Shown piece by piece: positions 8,383-16,620 of a stretch of 64,000 nucleotides of DNA. Position 1 is the first letter of the stretch, and every line of letters begins with the position of its first letter. The notes below the pieces were generated by a model, which was not told the DNA's origin, did no database searches, and saw only the letters and a program-made list of their open reading frames with translations. The DNA comes from Streptomyces kronopolitis (lineage in GTDB: Bacteria > Actinomycetota > Actinomycetes > Streptomycetales > Streptomycetaceae), in contig NZ_BMND01000003.1 of the NCBI RefSeq assembly GCF_014646275.1, positions 248,001 through 312,000 of the forward strand. The letters run 5' to 3'. The position numbers and the translations under genes were made by a program.

Positions 8383-8412
8383 GTTGATCGTCCGGTAAGT
8401 GATTGTTGATCG
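8383..8412 (+). repeat. Two direct GTTGATCG repeats upstream of the CIS-linked luxR gene
   Basis: GTTGATCG occurs at 8383-8390 and 8405-8412, 22 bases apart start to start (about two helical turns), and ends 53 bases before the luxR start. The spacing would suit a regulator binding one face of the helix. It could also be chance in a promoter region. No protein is assigned. Confidence 0.4.
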
Positions 8413-8465
8413 CGTTCAGGCACTCTGCGGCTATCTGCCGGCGGGGGATGAGATGAGGAACGCGA

Positions 8466-9155
8466 ATGCCCCAGAAACGTGTCACGGTGACCGTGCATGC
8501 CTCCGACCCGCTCAGCCGGGCCGGCGTGGTCAGCCATCTGCAACTGGAGCCCTCCGTCGAGATCGTCCCGTACCGGGGCGGCGCGGTGGACGGGGAACGG
8601 GGTGACGGAGTGTGGGGGAGGGGCGGCGGGGAGGCGGCGGGGGCCGTGGCCGTCACGCTCGTCGACCGGTTCGACGAGTCCGCCGCGGCCGAGCTGCGGC
8701 GCCTGGTGCGCGGCGGCGAGCAGCGGGTGGTGCTGATCGCGCGGGATCTGCGCGAGCCGGACCTGCTGACCGCCGTAGAGTACGGCGTGCGGGCCATTCT
8801 CTGGCACCACCAGGCCACCCCGCGGCGGCTGTTACGGGCGGTGCAGAGCGCGGCGCGCGGTGAGGGCCATCTGCCGCCGGACCTGATCAGCACGCTGCTC
8901 ACCCAGGTGGGACGGCTCCGGCGGTCCGCGGTGACCTCCACCTCGGTCGCGCTGACGCCGGCGTTCGGGATGGCCGCGCGCGAGGTCGATGTGCTGCGGC
9001 TCATCGCCGAGGGGCTGGACACCCGGCAGATCTCCGAGAAGCTCGCCTACTCCGAACGCACCGTCAAGAACGTTCTGCACGGCCTGATGACGCGGCTGCA
9101 CCTGCGCAACCGCGCGCACGCCGTCGCCTACGCACTACGAGAGGGATACATCTGA
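8466..9155 (+). CDS. LuxR-type response-regulator-like protein next to the CIS operon, with a TTA codon
   Basis: A 229-residue regulator. The N-terminal 130 residues look like a receiver fold (VTVHASDPLSRAGVVSHL at the start; IARDLREPDLLTAVEYGVRA later) but lack a clear phosphorylation site, so it may be an atypical receiver. The C-terminal LuxR helix-turn-helix spans about residues 158-222 (AREVDVLRLIAEGLDTRQIS, SERTVKNVLHGLMTRLHLRN). Codon 123 (8832-8834) is TTA, which in Streptomyces needs the bldA tRNA. It sits 94 bases before the cap gene in the same orientation and is the best candidate for the pathway-specific CIS regulator (inference from position and from LuxR genes at other Streptomyces CIS loci). 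Confidence 0.85.
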   Translation: MPQKRVTVTVHASDPLSRAGVVSHLQLEPSVEIVPYRGGAVDGERGDGVWGRGGGEAAGAVAVTLVDRFDESAAAELRRLVRGGEQRVVLIARDLREPDLLTAVEYGVRAILWHHQATPRRLLRAVQSAARGEGHLPPDLISTLLTQVGRLRRSAVTSTSVALTPAFGMAAREVDVLRLIAEGLDTRQISEKLAYSERTVKNVLHGLMTRLHLRNRAHAVAYALREGYI

Positions 9156-9173
9156 TGCGCTCCGGAGCTGCTG

Positions 9174-9203
9174 CGGAACCAGGGGAACCCGGGGAACCAG
9201 GGA
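9174..9203 (+). repeat. Nine-base G-tract tandem repeat in the luxR-cap gap
   Basis: Units of the form GGGGAACC(A/C) repeat with a nine-base period between the luxR stop and the cap gene, giving four runs of two to four G separated by five bases each. It resembles the repeat at 26137-26168. A weak G-quadruplex in the mRNA is possible. No function is known. Confidence 0.5.
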
Positions 9204-9249
9204 AGAACACCGGCGTCGCGCACGCCCGCCCGCGGACGGGGGAGCGGGG

Positions 9250-9912
9250 ATGATGCACGAGGTCGACGAGGCGCTGCGGCGGGTGCTGCGCCGCGGGGCG
9301 CTGCCGGACGGGGCGGGCGACGTAGCGTTCGAGGCGCCGAGCCGCGACTGGGCGGCGCGGCGCAACACCCCCACGCTCAACGCGTATCTCTACGACATAC
9401 GCGAGGACGTGGCCCGCCGCGAGCGCGGGGCGATCGCGGAGCGGGACGCGCGCGGCGTGGTGGTGCGCAGACGCCAGCCGCCGCGCTGGTTCCGGCTGTC
9501 CTACCTGGTCACGGCCTGGACCAGTCGCCCGGAGGACGAGCACCGGCTGCTGTCGGCCGCGCTGGGCTGCCTGCTCGGGCAGGAAACTCTGCCCCCGGAG
9601 GCACTGACCGAGGCGCTCCGGGCACTGGCGGCGACGATCCCGCTCACGGTCGCGGTGCCGCCTCCCGAGTCCCGCTCGATCGCCGACATCTGGTCCGCGC
9701 TCGGCGGCGAACTCAAGCCGTCCCTGGACGTGGTGATCACCGTGCCCTTCCCGGTCACACCCTCGTACGAGGTGGCGCCCCCGGTCACCGAGGGCGCCGC
9801 GGTGGTCGTCCGCGGCGTGGACGGCACGCCGGACGACTCCCGACTCCGGATGCTCCGGTCGGTCCCGGAGGCCGAGCCGTCCGGGACGAGCCCTCGCGCG
9901 GGTGAGCGGTGA
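9250..9912 (+). CDS. cis16: DUF4255 (Pvc16-type) tail terminator / cap protein of the CIS
   Basis: A 220-residue protein with the DUF4255 signature: MHEVDEALRRVLR at the start, RNTPTLNAYLYDIREDVARR at about residues 38-57, RWFRLSYLVTAWTSRPEDEH at about 80-100, and the conserved VPPPESRSIADIWSALGGELKPSLDV region. Homologues cap the distal end of the tube-sheath in eCIS particles and stop polymerisation. ATG at 9250 and ATG at 9253 are both possible; the first follows GGGGGAG. Its stop overlaps the ATPase start by four bases (GTGA), so translation is coupled. Its place at the head of the operon differs from Afp/PVC loci, where it is last. Confidence 0.9.
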   Translation: MMHEVDEALRRVLRRGALPDGAGDVAFEAPSRDWAARRNTPTLNAYLYDIREDVARRERGAIAERDARGVVVRRRQPPRWFRLSYLVTAWTSRPEDEHRLLSAALGCLLGQETLPPEALTEALRALAATIPLTVAVPPPESRSIADIWSALGGELKPSLDVVITVPFPVTPSYEVAPPVTEGAAVVVRGVDGTPDDSRLRMLRSVPEAEPSGTSPRAGER

Positions 9913-11990
9913 GCGGGACGGCGGCGCGTGCCGACACGACGGAGTGCGAGGACGCGGCGGAGCGCGAGGACGCGAGCGGTGCGCTGCTCGGGCGGCTGGC
10001 GCGGCTGCGGGAGCGGGTGGCCGGGCTCGTCGAGCGGCGCAGCGCCGGCGACCCCACGGCCTCCGACCCGCTGCGCGGCCTGTATGTGACCCCCGAGACG
10101 GCCCGGCGGCTGGCCGCGCGGCCGCCGGAATCCGCTGCGGCGGAGGCGTGTGACGACGCGGCGGGAGCGGCGGAGGCGGAAGCGGGGGCAGCGGACCGGT
10201 CCGGGGCGCTCGCCCGGCAGTTCGGGCTGTCCGCCCTGGACCTCGCCCTCCTCGTGGCCGCGCTCGCCCCCGATGTGGACCGGAGCTTCGAGCCGCTCTA
10301 CGGCTACCTCAACGACGATGTCGGGCGCCGCCGCGCCACCGTCGCCCTGGCCCTGGAGCTGGCCGGCACCGGCCCGCACGAGCCGTCGGCGCGCGCCCGT
10401 TTCCACCCCGCCGCGCCGCTGCTCTCCGGCGGGCTGCTCGTCGTCGAGGACGCGGACCGGCCGCTGCCCGGCCGGGCGCTGCGGGTGCCGGAGCGGGTGG
10501 TGGCCCATCTGCTGGGGGACGAGGGACTCGACCCGGAACTCTGCGGTGGCGGCGTGGAGTTGCTGCCGTCCGGTGAGGGGCCCGGGGAGGGCCAGGACGG
10601 CGACGGGGAGGGGTTCTTCGGGCGGCTGGCCGTCCTCGCGGGACAGCGGCCGCTCGCCGCGCATCTGCGGGAGCGCCGTCCCGGTGCCGCCGCCGGGCCG
10701 GTGAGCGACGCGCTGCGGGGCGCCGGCCTGCCCGTGCTGCGGTACCGGCCGGAGGGCGGCCAGGACGGCGGCGCGGTTCCGCTGGGCGCGCTGCTGCGCG
10801 AGGCGCGGCTGCGGCGGGCGGCGCTCGTCGTGGGGCCGCTGCCGGAGCGGCCCGGAGGGCTCGTCCGGGCGCTGGCGGGCCGGGACGTGCCGGTGGTGTT
10901 CCTCGGCAGTGAACCGTTCGACCCCGGCTGGGCGCCCGACGCCGGGCTGCTCGCGCTGGACGCGCCGCACGGCGCGGTGGCGCCGGCCGAGGTGTGGCGC
11001 AACGAACTCGGCTCTGTGGAGGCCGACTTCGATCTCGGCGCGGCCGTGGCGCCCTACCGGCTGGCCGCCTGGCAGATCCGCCGGGCGGCCCGCGCGGCCA
11101 CCGCCCTCGCCGCCTTCGACGGGACGCCGCTGACCGCCGCCCACGTCCAGCGCAGCGCACGCCAGCAGTCCGCCCCGCTGCTGGACCGGCACGCCCGGCG
11201 GGTGCGGCCGGCCGTCGGCTTCGACGGGTTGGTCCTGCCGCCCGAACCGCTCGCGCTGCTGCACGAGTTGGTGCAGCGGGCCCGCCACCGTGAGCAGGTG
11301 CTCGGCGCGTGGGGGCTGCGTACCGGCGGCGGGCGCGGCAGGGGCGTGGTGGGCCTGTTCGCCGGGGAGTCCGGCACCGGGAAGACGCTCTCCGCCGAGG
11401 TCGTGGCCGGGGAACTGGGCCTGGACCTCTACGTGGTCGAGCTGTCCGCGGTGGTGGACAAGTACGTGGGGGAGACCGAGAAGAACCTGGAGCGGATCTT
11501 CTCCGAGGCGGATCGCACGGACGCCCTGCTGCTCTTCGACGAGGCCGACGCCGTCTTCGGCAAGCGCTCGGAGGTCAAGAGCTCGCACGACCGCTACGCG
11601 AACCTGGAGAGCGCGTATCTGCTCCAGCGGCTGGAGGCGTTCGACGGGATCGCCGTGCTCACCACCAACCTGCGGGCCAACATCGACGACGCCTTCACCC
11701 GGCGGCTGGACCTGGTGGTCGACTTCCCGTTCCCGGACGCTGAGCAGCGGACCGCGCTGTGGCGTTCCTGCCTGACGGCCACGCCGTGTGCGGACGACCT
11801 CGGGCTGGAGGCCTGCGCGAAGGAGTTCGAGCTGTCCGGCGGGGCGATCAGGTCGGCCGCGGTGACCGCCGGATACCTCGCCGCGGGCCGCGGCGCGCCG
11901 GTGTCGGCCGAGGACATCCGGGCCGGCGCGCGGCGCGAGTACCGCAAGATGGGGCGGCTGGTGCCGGACGCGTCGCCGTTGTGGCACTGA
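9909..11990 (+). CDS. cis15: AAA+ ATPase of the contractile injection system
   Basis: A 693-residue protein. Residues 1-450 are a divergent helical N-region rich in Ala, Arg and Glu. The C-terminal AAA+ domain has Walker A GESGTGKT near residue 487, Walker B LLLFDEADAVFG near 537-548, a sensor-1 TTNLRANID, and an arginine-finger region DDAFTRRLD. The DEAD-containing Walker B and CDC48-like layout match the Afp15/Pvc15 ATPases that assist assembly of eCIS particles. The GTG start overlaps the cap stop codon. A hairpin (12008-12040) follows the stop. It probably acts in the cytoplasm during particle assembly or cargo loading. Confidence 0.92.
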   Translation: MSGTAARADTTECEDAAEREDASGALLGRLARLRERVAGLVERRSAGDPTASDPLRGLYVTPETARRLAARPPESAAAEACDDAAGAAEAEAGAADRSGALARQFGLSALDLALLVAALAPDVDRSFEPLYGYLNDDVGRRRATVALALELAGTGPHEPSARARFHPAAPLLSGGLLVVEDADRPLPGRALRVPERVVAHLLGDEGLDPELCGGGVELLPSGEGPGEGQDGDGEGFFGRLAVLAGQRPLAAHLRERRPGAAAGPVSDALRGAGLPVLRYRPEGGQDGGAVPLGALLREARLRRAALVVGPLPERPGGLVRALAGRDVPVVFLGSEPFDPGWAPDAGLLALDAPHGAVAPAEVWRNELGSVEADFDLGAAVAPYRLAAWQIRRAARAATALAAFDGTPLTAAHVQRSARQQSAPLLDRHARRVRPAVGFDGLVLPPEPLALLHELVQRARHREQVLGAWGLRTGGGRGRGVVGLFAGESGTGKTLSAEVVAGELGLDLYVVELSAVVDKYVGETEKNLERIFSEADRTDALLLFDEADAVFGKRSEVKSSHDRYANLESAYLLQRLEAFDGIAVLTTNLRANIDDAFTRRLDLVVDFPFPDAEQRTALWRSCLTATPCADDLGLEACAKEFELSGGAIRSAAVTAGYLAAGRGAPVSAEDIRAGARREYRKMGRLVPDASPLWH

Positions 11991-12007
11991 GACGAGAGAC
12001 GGGCAAA

Positions 12008-12040
12008 GCCGCCGGGCCGGGAATGTTCCGGCCGGGCGGC
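12008..12040 (+). terminator. Hairpin after the CIS ATPase gene
   Basis: GCCGCCGGGCCGG and CCGGCCGGGCGGC pair with one mismatch around the seven-base loop GAATGTT, starting 17 bases after the stop. It probably ends or attenuates the cap-ATPase transcript. Confidence 0.6.
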
Positions 12041-12084
12041 TCGTTGGCCCTGGGCCCGTCCACGCCGACGCCCCAGGGAGCATC

Positions 12085-12792
12085 GTGCACGAACCCACGC
12101 CCGCCGCCGCCCGCCCCACCGCTCTCCCCGCCCTCCCGGCACCGCGCACGCAGGCCGCGCTCCTGATCGAGCGGGGCGTGCACACGATCGCCGGGCTGTC
12201 CGCCGACGAGCTGTACGCCTTCGCAGAAGCGGCCGAGTCGGCCGGGACCGCCGCAGCTCCCGGGGGCGGCGGGCTCGGCGGCGCCCTGCTCGCCGTCCAC
12301 CCGGACCGCGCCCCGGCCTCCGCCCTCGCGCCGCTGCTCCGCCGCGAGGGCACACCCGGCTTCGTCGTCACCGACATGCAGGACGTCGACCGCTTCGCGC
12401 CGCTCGACACCCTCGTGCTGCCCGACGCGCCGCTCTACCTCGTCACCGGCCCCGAGCGCGGCGACGAGCTGGCCAACCGGAGCCCGAACGAGGCGCTGCC
12501 CGCCCTCACCGCCCGGGACCGCACCCCGCTGCTGCTCACCGAGGGCATCCACTGGGTGCTGCAACAGCCCGCCGTCCTGGCCCGCAACCACTGCTTCATG
12601 ACCATCGGCTCCCGCCTGCGCAAGGCCGACGGCACCCTGGACGCCCGCACCCCGGCGGTCTGGATCAGCAACGGCACCGGACGGGACGGCCGCGAGCGCC
12701 GCAACGCCCCCAAGGTCGGCTGGTGCTGGGCCGGCAACCGGCACACCTGGCTGGGCTTCGCCTCCGCGACGGGCCGCCGCGGAGCGAACTGA
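12085..12792 (+). CDS. DUF5701-like protein within the CIS locus
   Basis: A 235-residue soluble protein with no signal peptide or membrane segment. The C-terminal half carries a pattern I recall for DUF5701: a serine-arginine motif TIGSRLRKADG, PAVWISNGTG, then KVGWCWAGNRHTWLGFASA near the end. The N-terminal half begins with a Pro/Ala-rich stretch, then LLIERGVHTIAGLSADEL. No biochemical function is known to me. The GTG start has GGGAG five bases upstream. It lies between the ATPase hairpin and the convergent membrane-protein gene, so it may be a passenger rather than a CIS part. Confidence 0.65.
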   Translation: MHEPTPAAARPTALPALPAPRTQAALLIERGVHTIAGLSADELYAFAEAAESAGTAAAPGGGGLGGALLAVHPDRAPASALAPLLRREGTPGFVVTDMQDVDRFAPLDTLVLPDAPLYLVTGPERGDELANRSPNEALPALTARDRTPLLLTEGIHWVLQQPAVLARNHCFMTIGSRLRKADGTLDARTPAVWISNGTGRDGRERRNAPKVGWCWAGNRHTWLGFASATGRRGAN

Positions 12793-12802
12793 GCGCCCGC
12801 GC

Positions 12803-14155
12803 TCACTGCCCGTCGGCGATCTTCCAGTCCTGCCGCTCGTTGGGCCCGTCGCTGCACGCCCAGGTGACCGCACCCTTGTCGTTCTGCATATCGGTCAGGC
12901 ACTCGTTGTTGGACGTGTTGACGATGCGGGTGCGGCCGTCGGCCGCGTCCTCCAGCCGCCACTTCTGGTTCGTGGGCAGCTTGCCCGAACGGAGGTCCTC
13001 CGCGGAGACCGCCTCGATCTGGACCTCGTTGGTGCCGGCCTTCGTGTCGACGACGCTGCCCGGGGCGCTGGCCGCCTCCAGGGCGACGGTGTTGTTCTCG
13101 GGGAAGTGGTGGATGACCCACCACTGGTTGCGGCCGAACTCGTCAGCCGTCCATTTGGGGTTCTGGCCGACCTGTGTGCCGTCGGTCTGATCCCCCTGGT
13201 TGACCTGGAGGTACCAGCCGCCGTTGACGGCGCTGCGGATCGTCTGCGCCTGCGGGCCCTCGTCCTTCTTGTCGTCGCCGCCCTTGGGCGCCTTGTCCGC
13301 GGGCTTCTCCGGGGCCGACGGGGCCTGCGACGGCTGCACGGACGGCGCCGGGGGCGCCGGCTTCTTGGGCGGCTCGATCGGGCGCGCGGCCTGGCCGGGC
13401 TTCTCCTTCGCGGCGGTGGTCACCGAGGGCTGGGCGGTGAACCACAGCGCCACGAACGCCAGCACCGCCGCCATCAGCAGTGAACACAGCGCCATCGCCC
13501 AGCGCGGCAGCACCGACAGCTGAAGGTAGCTGCCGTGCAGCTCCGTCGGCTCCGGCACGCCGGCGCGCAGCGCGGAGACGGTGAAGGGGTGCTTGTTGCT
13601 GCCGCCGATCCAGCTGACCGTGCCGGGCCGGATCCGGAGCTGTGCGAAGGCGGCGCGTCCCGGGGCGACCTGCACCGAGCCCGGCTGCGCCTCGACGCTG
13701 AGGGCGTCACTGTTCTCCCGGCCGGACAGCGAGACCGTCAGCGGCTGGTTGCCGAGGTTGTCCACGGCGACCGCCGCCTTGGCACGCCACCGGCCGCGCA
13801 CGGCCAACGGGACCAACTCGCAGCGGAGTTCGGTGAACGGACCGACCGTGACCTGCCCCTCGACCACATCGCGGATCTCCGGGTGCTCGGCCGGCTCGAC
13901 GCGGACGCCGAACGGCGTCGGCCCGGCCACGGCGTCCGGCGTCCGCGGGGGCGCGAAGGTCACCTGCGCGGTGCCCTCGGCCCCCGGGTACAGCCGCAGC
14001 ACCTCCGGCTCCACCCGCGTCCATCCCGCGGGGTCGCCGACCGGCCGCAGCCGGTACTCCTCGACGGTGTCGCCCGTGTTGCGCAGGCGCAGCCGTACGC
14101 TCGCGGCGGCACCCGGGTCAACGGTGATCGCGGCCGGTTCCAGTGAAGTCCACAT
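12803..14155 (-). CDS. CisA-like membrane protein of the CIS locus
   Basis: A 450-residue protein with three parts. Residues 1-210 are beta-rich with two immunoglobulin-like repeats (TVDPGAAASVRLRLRNTGDT; AAVAVDNLGNQPLTVSL). A single hydrophobic segment spans about 218-239 (WAMALCSLLMAAVLAFVALW). After a Pro/Lys-rich linker (245-300), residues 305-450 form a lectin-like domain with ricin-type QxW-like repeats (NQWWVIHHF, NQKWRLED, RQDWKIADGQ). There is no signal peptide, so the N-terminal part is expected in the cytoplasm. The architecture and position match a membrane protein reported in S. coelicolor to bring the CIS to the membrane. That identification is from memory. It is transcribed opposite to the CIS operon. 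Confidence 0.75.
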   Translation of the reverse strand: MWTSLEPAAITVDPGAAASVRLRLRNTGDTVEEYRLRPVGDPAGWTRVEPEVLRLYPGAEGTAQVTFAPPRTPDAVAGPTPFGVRVEPAEHPEIRDVVEGQVTVGPFTELRCELVPLAVRGRWRAKAAVAVDNLGNQPLTVSLSGRENSDALSVEAQPGSVQVAPGRAAFAQLRIRPGTVSWIGGSNKHPFTVSALRAGVPEPTELHGSYLQLSVLPRWAMALCSLLMAAVLAFVALWFTAQPSVTTAAKEKPGQAARPIEPPKKPAPPAPSVQPSQAPSAPEKPADKAPKGGDDKKDEGPQAQTIRSAVNGGWYLQVNQGDQTDGTQVGQNPKWTADEFGRNQWWVIHHFPENNTVALEAASAPGSVVDTKAGTNEVQIEAVSAEDLRSGKLPTNQKWRLEDAADGRTRIVNTSNNECLTDMQNDKGAVTWACSDGPNERQDWKIADGQ

Positions 14156-14523
14156 ACTCACCCGGGCAGTCAACTCGTCCGGCGGGCACGGGGCAGTGTC
14201 CGCGAGGGCAGAACGGGGGGCAGAGCCGGGTGTCCTGACGGCCGGTGCACGGGGCGGCTGCCCGCACGCCGGAGCGGCGCAGGGCCACCCCACGACCCGG
14301 GACACCGCAGCTCAGGCCGCCTCCGGACGTCGCCCCGCCGGCCCCCGGACACCGGCCGCACGACGCCCTCGTGGCCGAACGGGCAGCCCGCTCTGCCCCC
14401 GCCGGCGCCCGTTCGTCTCTACACCGGGGCCCGCCCGGGCGCGAGGATCGACAGCGTACGAACGGGAGCACATGACCGGCGGTGACCAGCGCGGGTCGGC
14501 AGTGAGCGGGACGGGGGAATGTC
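14156..14523. promoter_or_regulatory. Divergent promoter region between the CisA-like gene and the eCIS cargo gene
   Basis: This 368-bp gap must hold promoters for both directions. A 12-base direct repeat, CATGACCGGCGG, occurs at 14471-14482 and again at 14533-14544 inside the next gene. A 21-codon frame (ATG 14472, stop 14535-14537, with GGGAG upstream) overlaps the start of the cargo gene and could be a leader peptide. No clear -35/-10 pair was recognised. Confidence 0.35.
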
Positions 14524-16566
14524 ATGCGGTCGCATGACCGGCGGCCGGAATCCGGCCGCGAGCACGCACAAGCGGCCCCCGCTGCGCGCACGACCACCGC
14601 CGATGCGGCCCGGACGGCCGTGGGCCGGTCCGGACCTCTCGTCCCGGAGGCCGTCGCCGTCCTCCAGCGGACCGCGGGCAACGCGGCCTTCTCGGCCGCC
14701 CTGGCCGCCGACGAGCAGCACCGGCGCGGCGCGGGCTGCGAACACCCCGCACCGTCCGTGCAGCGCTCGCCCGTCGCGGACGTCCTGCGCACCCCGGGCC
14801 GTGCGCTCGACGACCCGGTACGGGCCGACATGGAGTCACGCCTCGGCGCCGACTTCTCCGACGTGCGCGTCCACACGGACGCCGCCGCCCACGAGTCGGC
14901 CGCGGCGGTCCAGGCCCATGCGTACACGTCCGGTGCGCACATCGTCTTCCAGCGGGGGCGCTACGACGGCTCCTCGGCGGCCGGCCGCCACATGCTCGCC
15001 CATGAGCTGACCCATGTCCTCCAGCAGCGCTCCGGGCCGGTGGCGGGCACCGACCGCGGCGACGGGACCAGGGTCTCCGACCCCGCCGACCGGTTCGAGC
15101 GGGAGGCGGAGGCGAACGCCTCGCGGGCGCTGCGCCGCACCGCGCCCGTGCAGCGCGGCACGGAGCCGGAGACGGAGGCGGGGCCGGAGCCGTCGGCATC
15201 GGCCGGGTCCGTGGTGGCCGGGCACGGCGCCCAAGTGCAGCGGGTGGAAACGGGGCCCCTGGCCGGGCAGTTGGCCGAGCCGTGCGCCGATCCCGCCGTC
15301 CAGCAGCGCGTCGAGGCCTACGACGCGCTGACCGACCAACGCCCCAAGGAGCGGCTGCACCTGCTCGGTGAGATCGCCGACCTGCTGCACCGGCACGGCG
15401 ACCAGGAGCAGCTGCCGCACTTGCGGAAGGCCGTCGAGGCCGAGATGCAGCGGCAGTCCGCGCGGCTGTCCCGGCTGCGGCGCGCCACCGCCGACGAGGA
15501 CGGCCCCTACGAGCTGATGACCGAGGAGGGCCTGCTCTGGAACTCCCCGGAATTCGCGCACAGCACCGGCGCGCTCGGCCTGACCGGGCAGAGCTATGTC
15601 GCCGAACTCTCGCACCGCAACCTGGCGGCCATGCGGTCGGAGAACAGGGACCGCGGGCAGAAGAAATTTTTCTCCAAGGAGCGCAGCGAGCCCGCGTGGA
15701 TGGAGCCGGTGCGCCGGAAGCTGCGGCAGGCCCTGCTGGGCGCCGAATTGCACCACTACACCCCGAGCAAACGCGCACGCGCCATGCTCACCGACGGCGC
15801 CGTGCAGCCGAAGACGAGGCTGGAGCTGGAGAAGCCGGAATTCGCGCACAACACGACGGCCTATGACGAGGCGGGACTCGCCAATACCGGATTCGTCTTC
15901 TTCGTCATCGAGGCCCCGGGAGCGTTCCGCGGCACCCGTTTCGCCAAGGATCCCGAGGACGAGGTCGACACGCCGGCGTGCGTCCATCTCCCCCTCCAGC
16001 AGTCGGGTCTGCTCAGCAGCGGCTGGGTGATGCTCTCCGATTTCGCCCAGCGCGAGTACCCCGAGATCCGCTCGGCCGCGCATGACCGGGCCGACACGGA
16101 CTCGGCGCTTCCCACCCGCGAACTCAAGGACCCCGCCACCCACACCCGGCTCGTCCGCAAGTTCGCCCTGGGCGCCGGTGACATCGAGGCGGACGACTTC
16201 CTCGCCGTGGCCGACCGGCCGGACGCCGAACGCGCGGCGTCCTCCCTCGTCATTCCGCAGGTCCGGGGCGATGAGAAGAGCACGCAGAACTACTACGACG
16301 ACGAAGGAAAGGCCGTTTCGTACCAGGAACGGCTCTTCCAGAACATCCTGCACGGCCCCGACATCATCCCCGGTCTCACCGAACGCGCCGTGCTGGAGAT
16401 CGCGCGCTTCGAGCGGAGCAATCCGAAGCTGGCGGACAGCTTGAAGGGCATGAGCGGCGAGGCCTTGATGCATTACCTCCTGAAGCACTTGCTGAGGCCG
16501 CAGGCCATGCTGCCGAAGGCGGCACGGATCGCCGAGGAGAACATCTCCTACGACGTTTCCACCTGA
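14524..16566 (+). CDS. DUF4157 (eCIS core domain) protein with an uncharacterised C-terminal domain, candidate CIS cargo
   Basis: A 680-residue protein. Residues 44-60 hold the VLQRTAGNAAFSAAL motif common at the start of eCIS-linked proteins. Residues 96-170 are a DUF4157 domain (LGADFSDVRVHTD, AYTSGAHIVF, MLAHELTHVLQQ) with the HExxH pair H160/H164. A linker with VQR motifs at 79, 209 and 238 follows. Residues 400-610 form a separate domain starting AELHHYTPSKRARAMLTDGA, reminiscent of ADP-ribosyltransferase-fold proteins, and PEFAH occurs twice (342, 439). DUF4157 proteins are typical cargo or toxins of eCIS. The gene sits directly before the sheath gene. Toxic activity is inferred; no adjacent immunity gene is seen. 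GGGGGA precedes the ATG. Confidence 0.8.
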   Translation: MRSHDRRPESGREHAQAAPAARTTTADAARTAVGRSGPLVPEAVAVLQRTAGNAAFSAALAADEQHRRGAGCEHPAPSVQRSPVADVLRTPGRALDDPVRADMESRLGADFSDVRVHTDAAAHESAAAVQAHAYTSGAHIVFQRGRYDGSSAAGRHMLAHELTHVLQQRSGPVAGTDRGDGTRVSDPADRFEREAEANASRALRRTAPVQRGTEPETEAGPEPSASAGSVVAGHGAQVQRVETGPLAGQLAEPCADPAVQQRVEAYDALTDQRPKERLHLLGEIADLLHRHGDQEQLPHLRKAVEAEMQRQSARLSRLRRATADEDGPYELMTEEGLLWNSPEFAHSTGALGLTGQSYVAELSHRNLAAMRSENRDRGQKKFFSKERSEPAWMEPVRRKLRQALLGAELHHYTPSKRARAMLTDGAVQPKTRLELEKPEFAHNTTAYDEAGLANTGFVFFVIEAPGAFRGTRFAKDPEDEVDTPACVHLPLQQSGLLSSGWVMLSDFAQREYPEIRSAAHDRADTDSALPTRELKDPATHTRLVRKFALGAGDIEADDFLAVADRPDAERAASSLVIPQVRGDEKSTQNYYDDEGKAVSYQERLFQNILHGPDIIPGLTERAVLEIARFERSNPKLADSLKGMSGEALMHYLLKHLLRPQAMLPKAARIAEENISYDVST

Positions 16567-16620
16567 GTGCGACGCGCCGCCATCCCGTTTCACCCCCACG
16601 CCTACTAGGAGCAACGTTCC

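Noticed and set aside
12803..14305. Longer 500-residue version of the CisA-like protein
   Set aside because: The extra 50 residues are Pro/Arg-rich without similarity, and the conserved beta domain begins right after the ATG at 14155.
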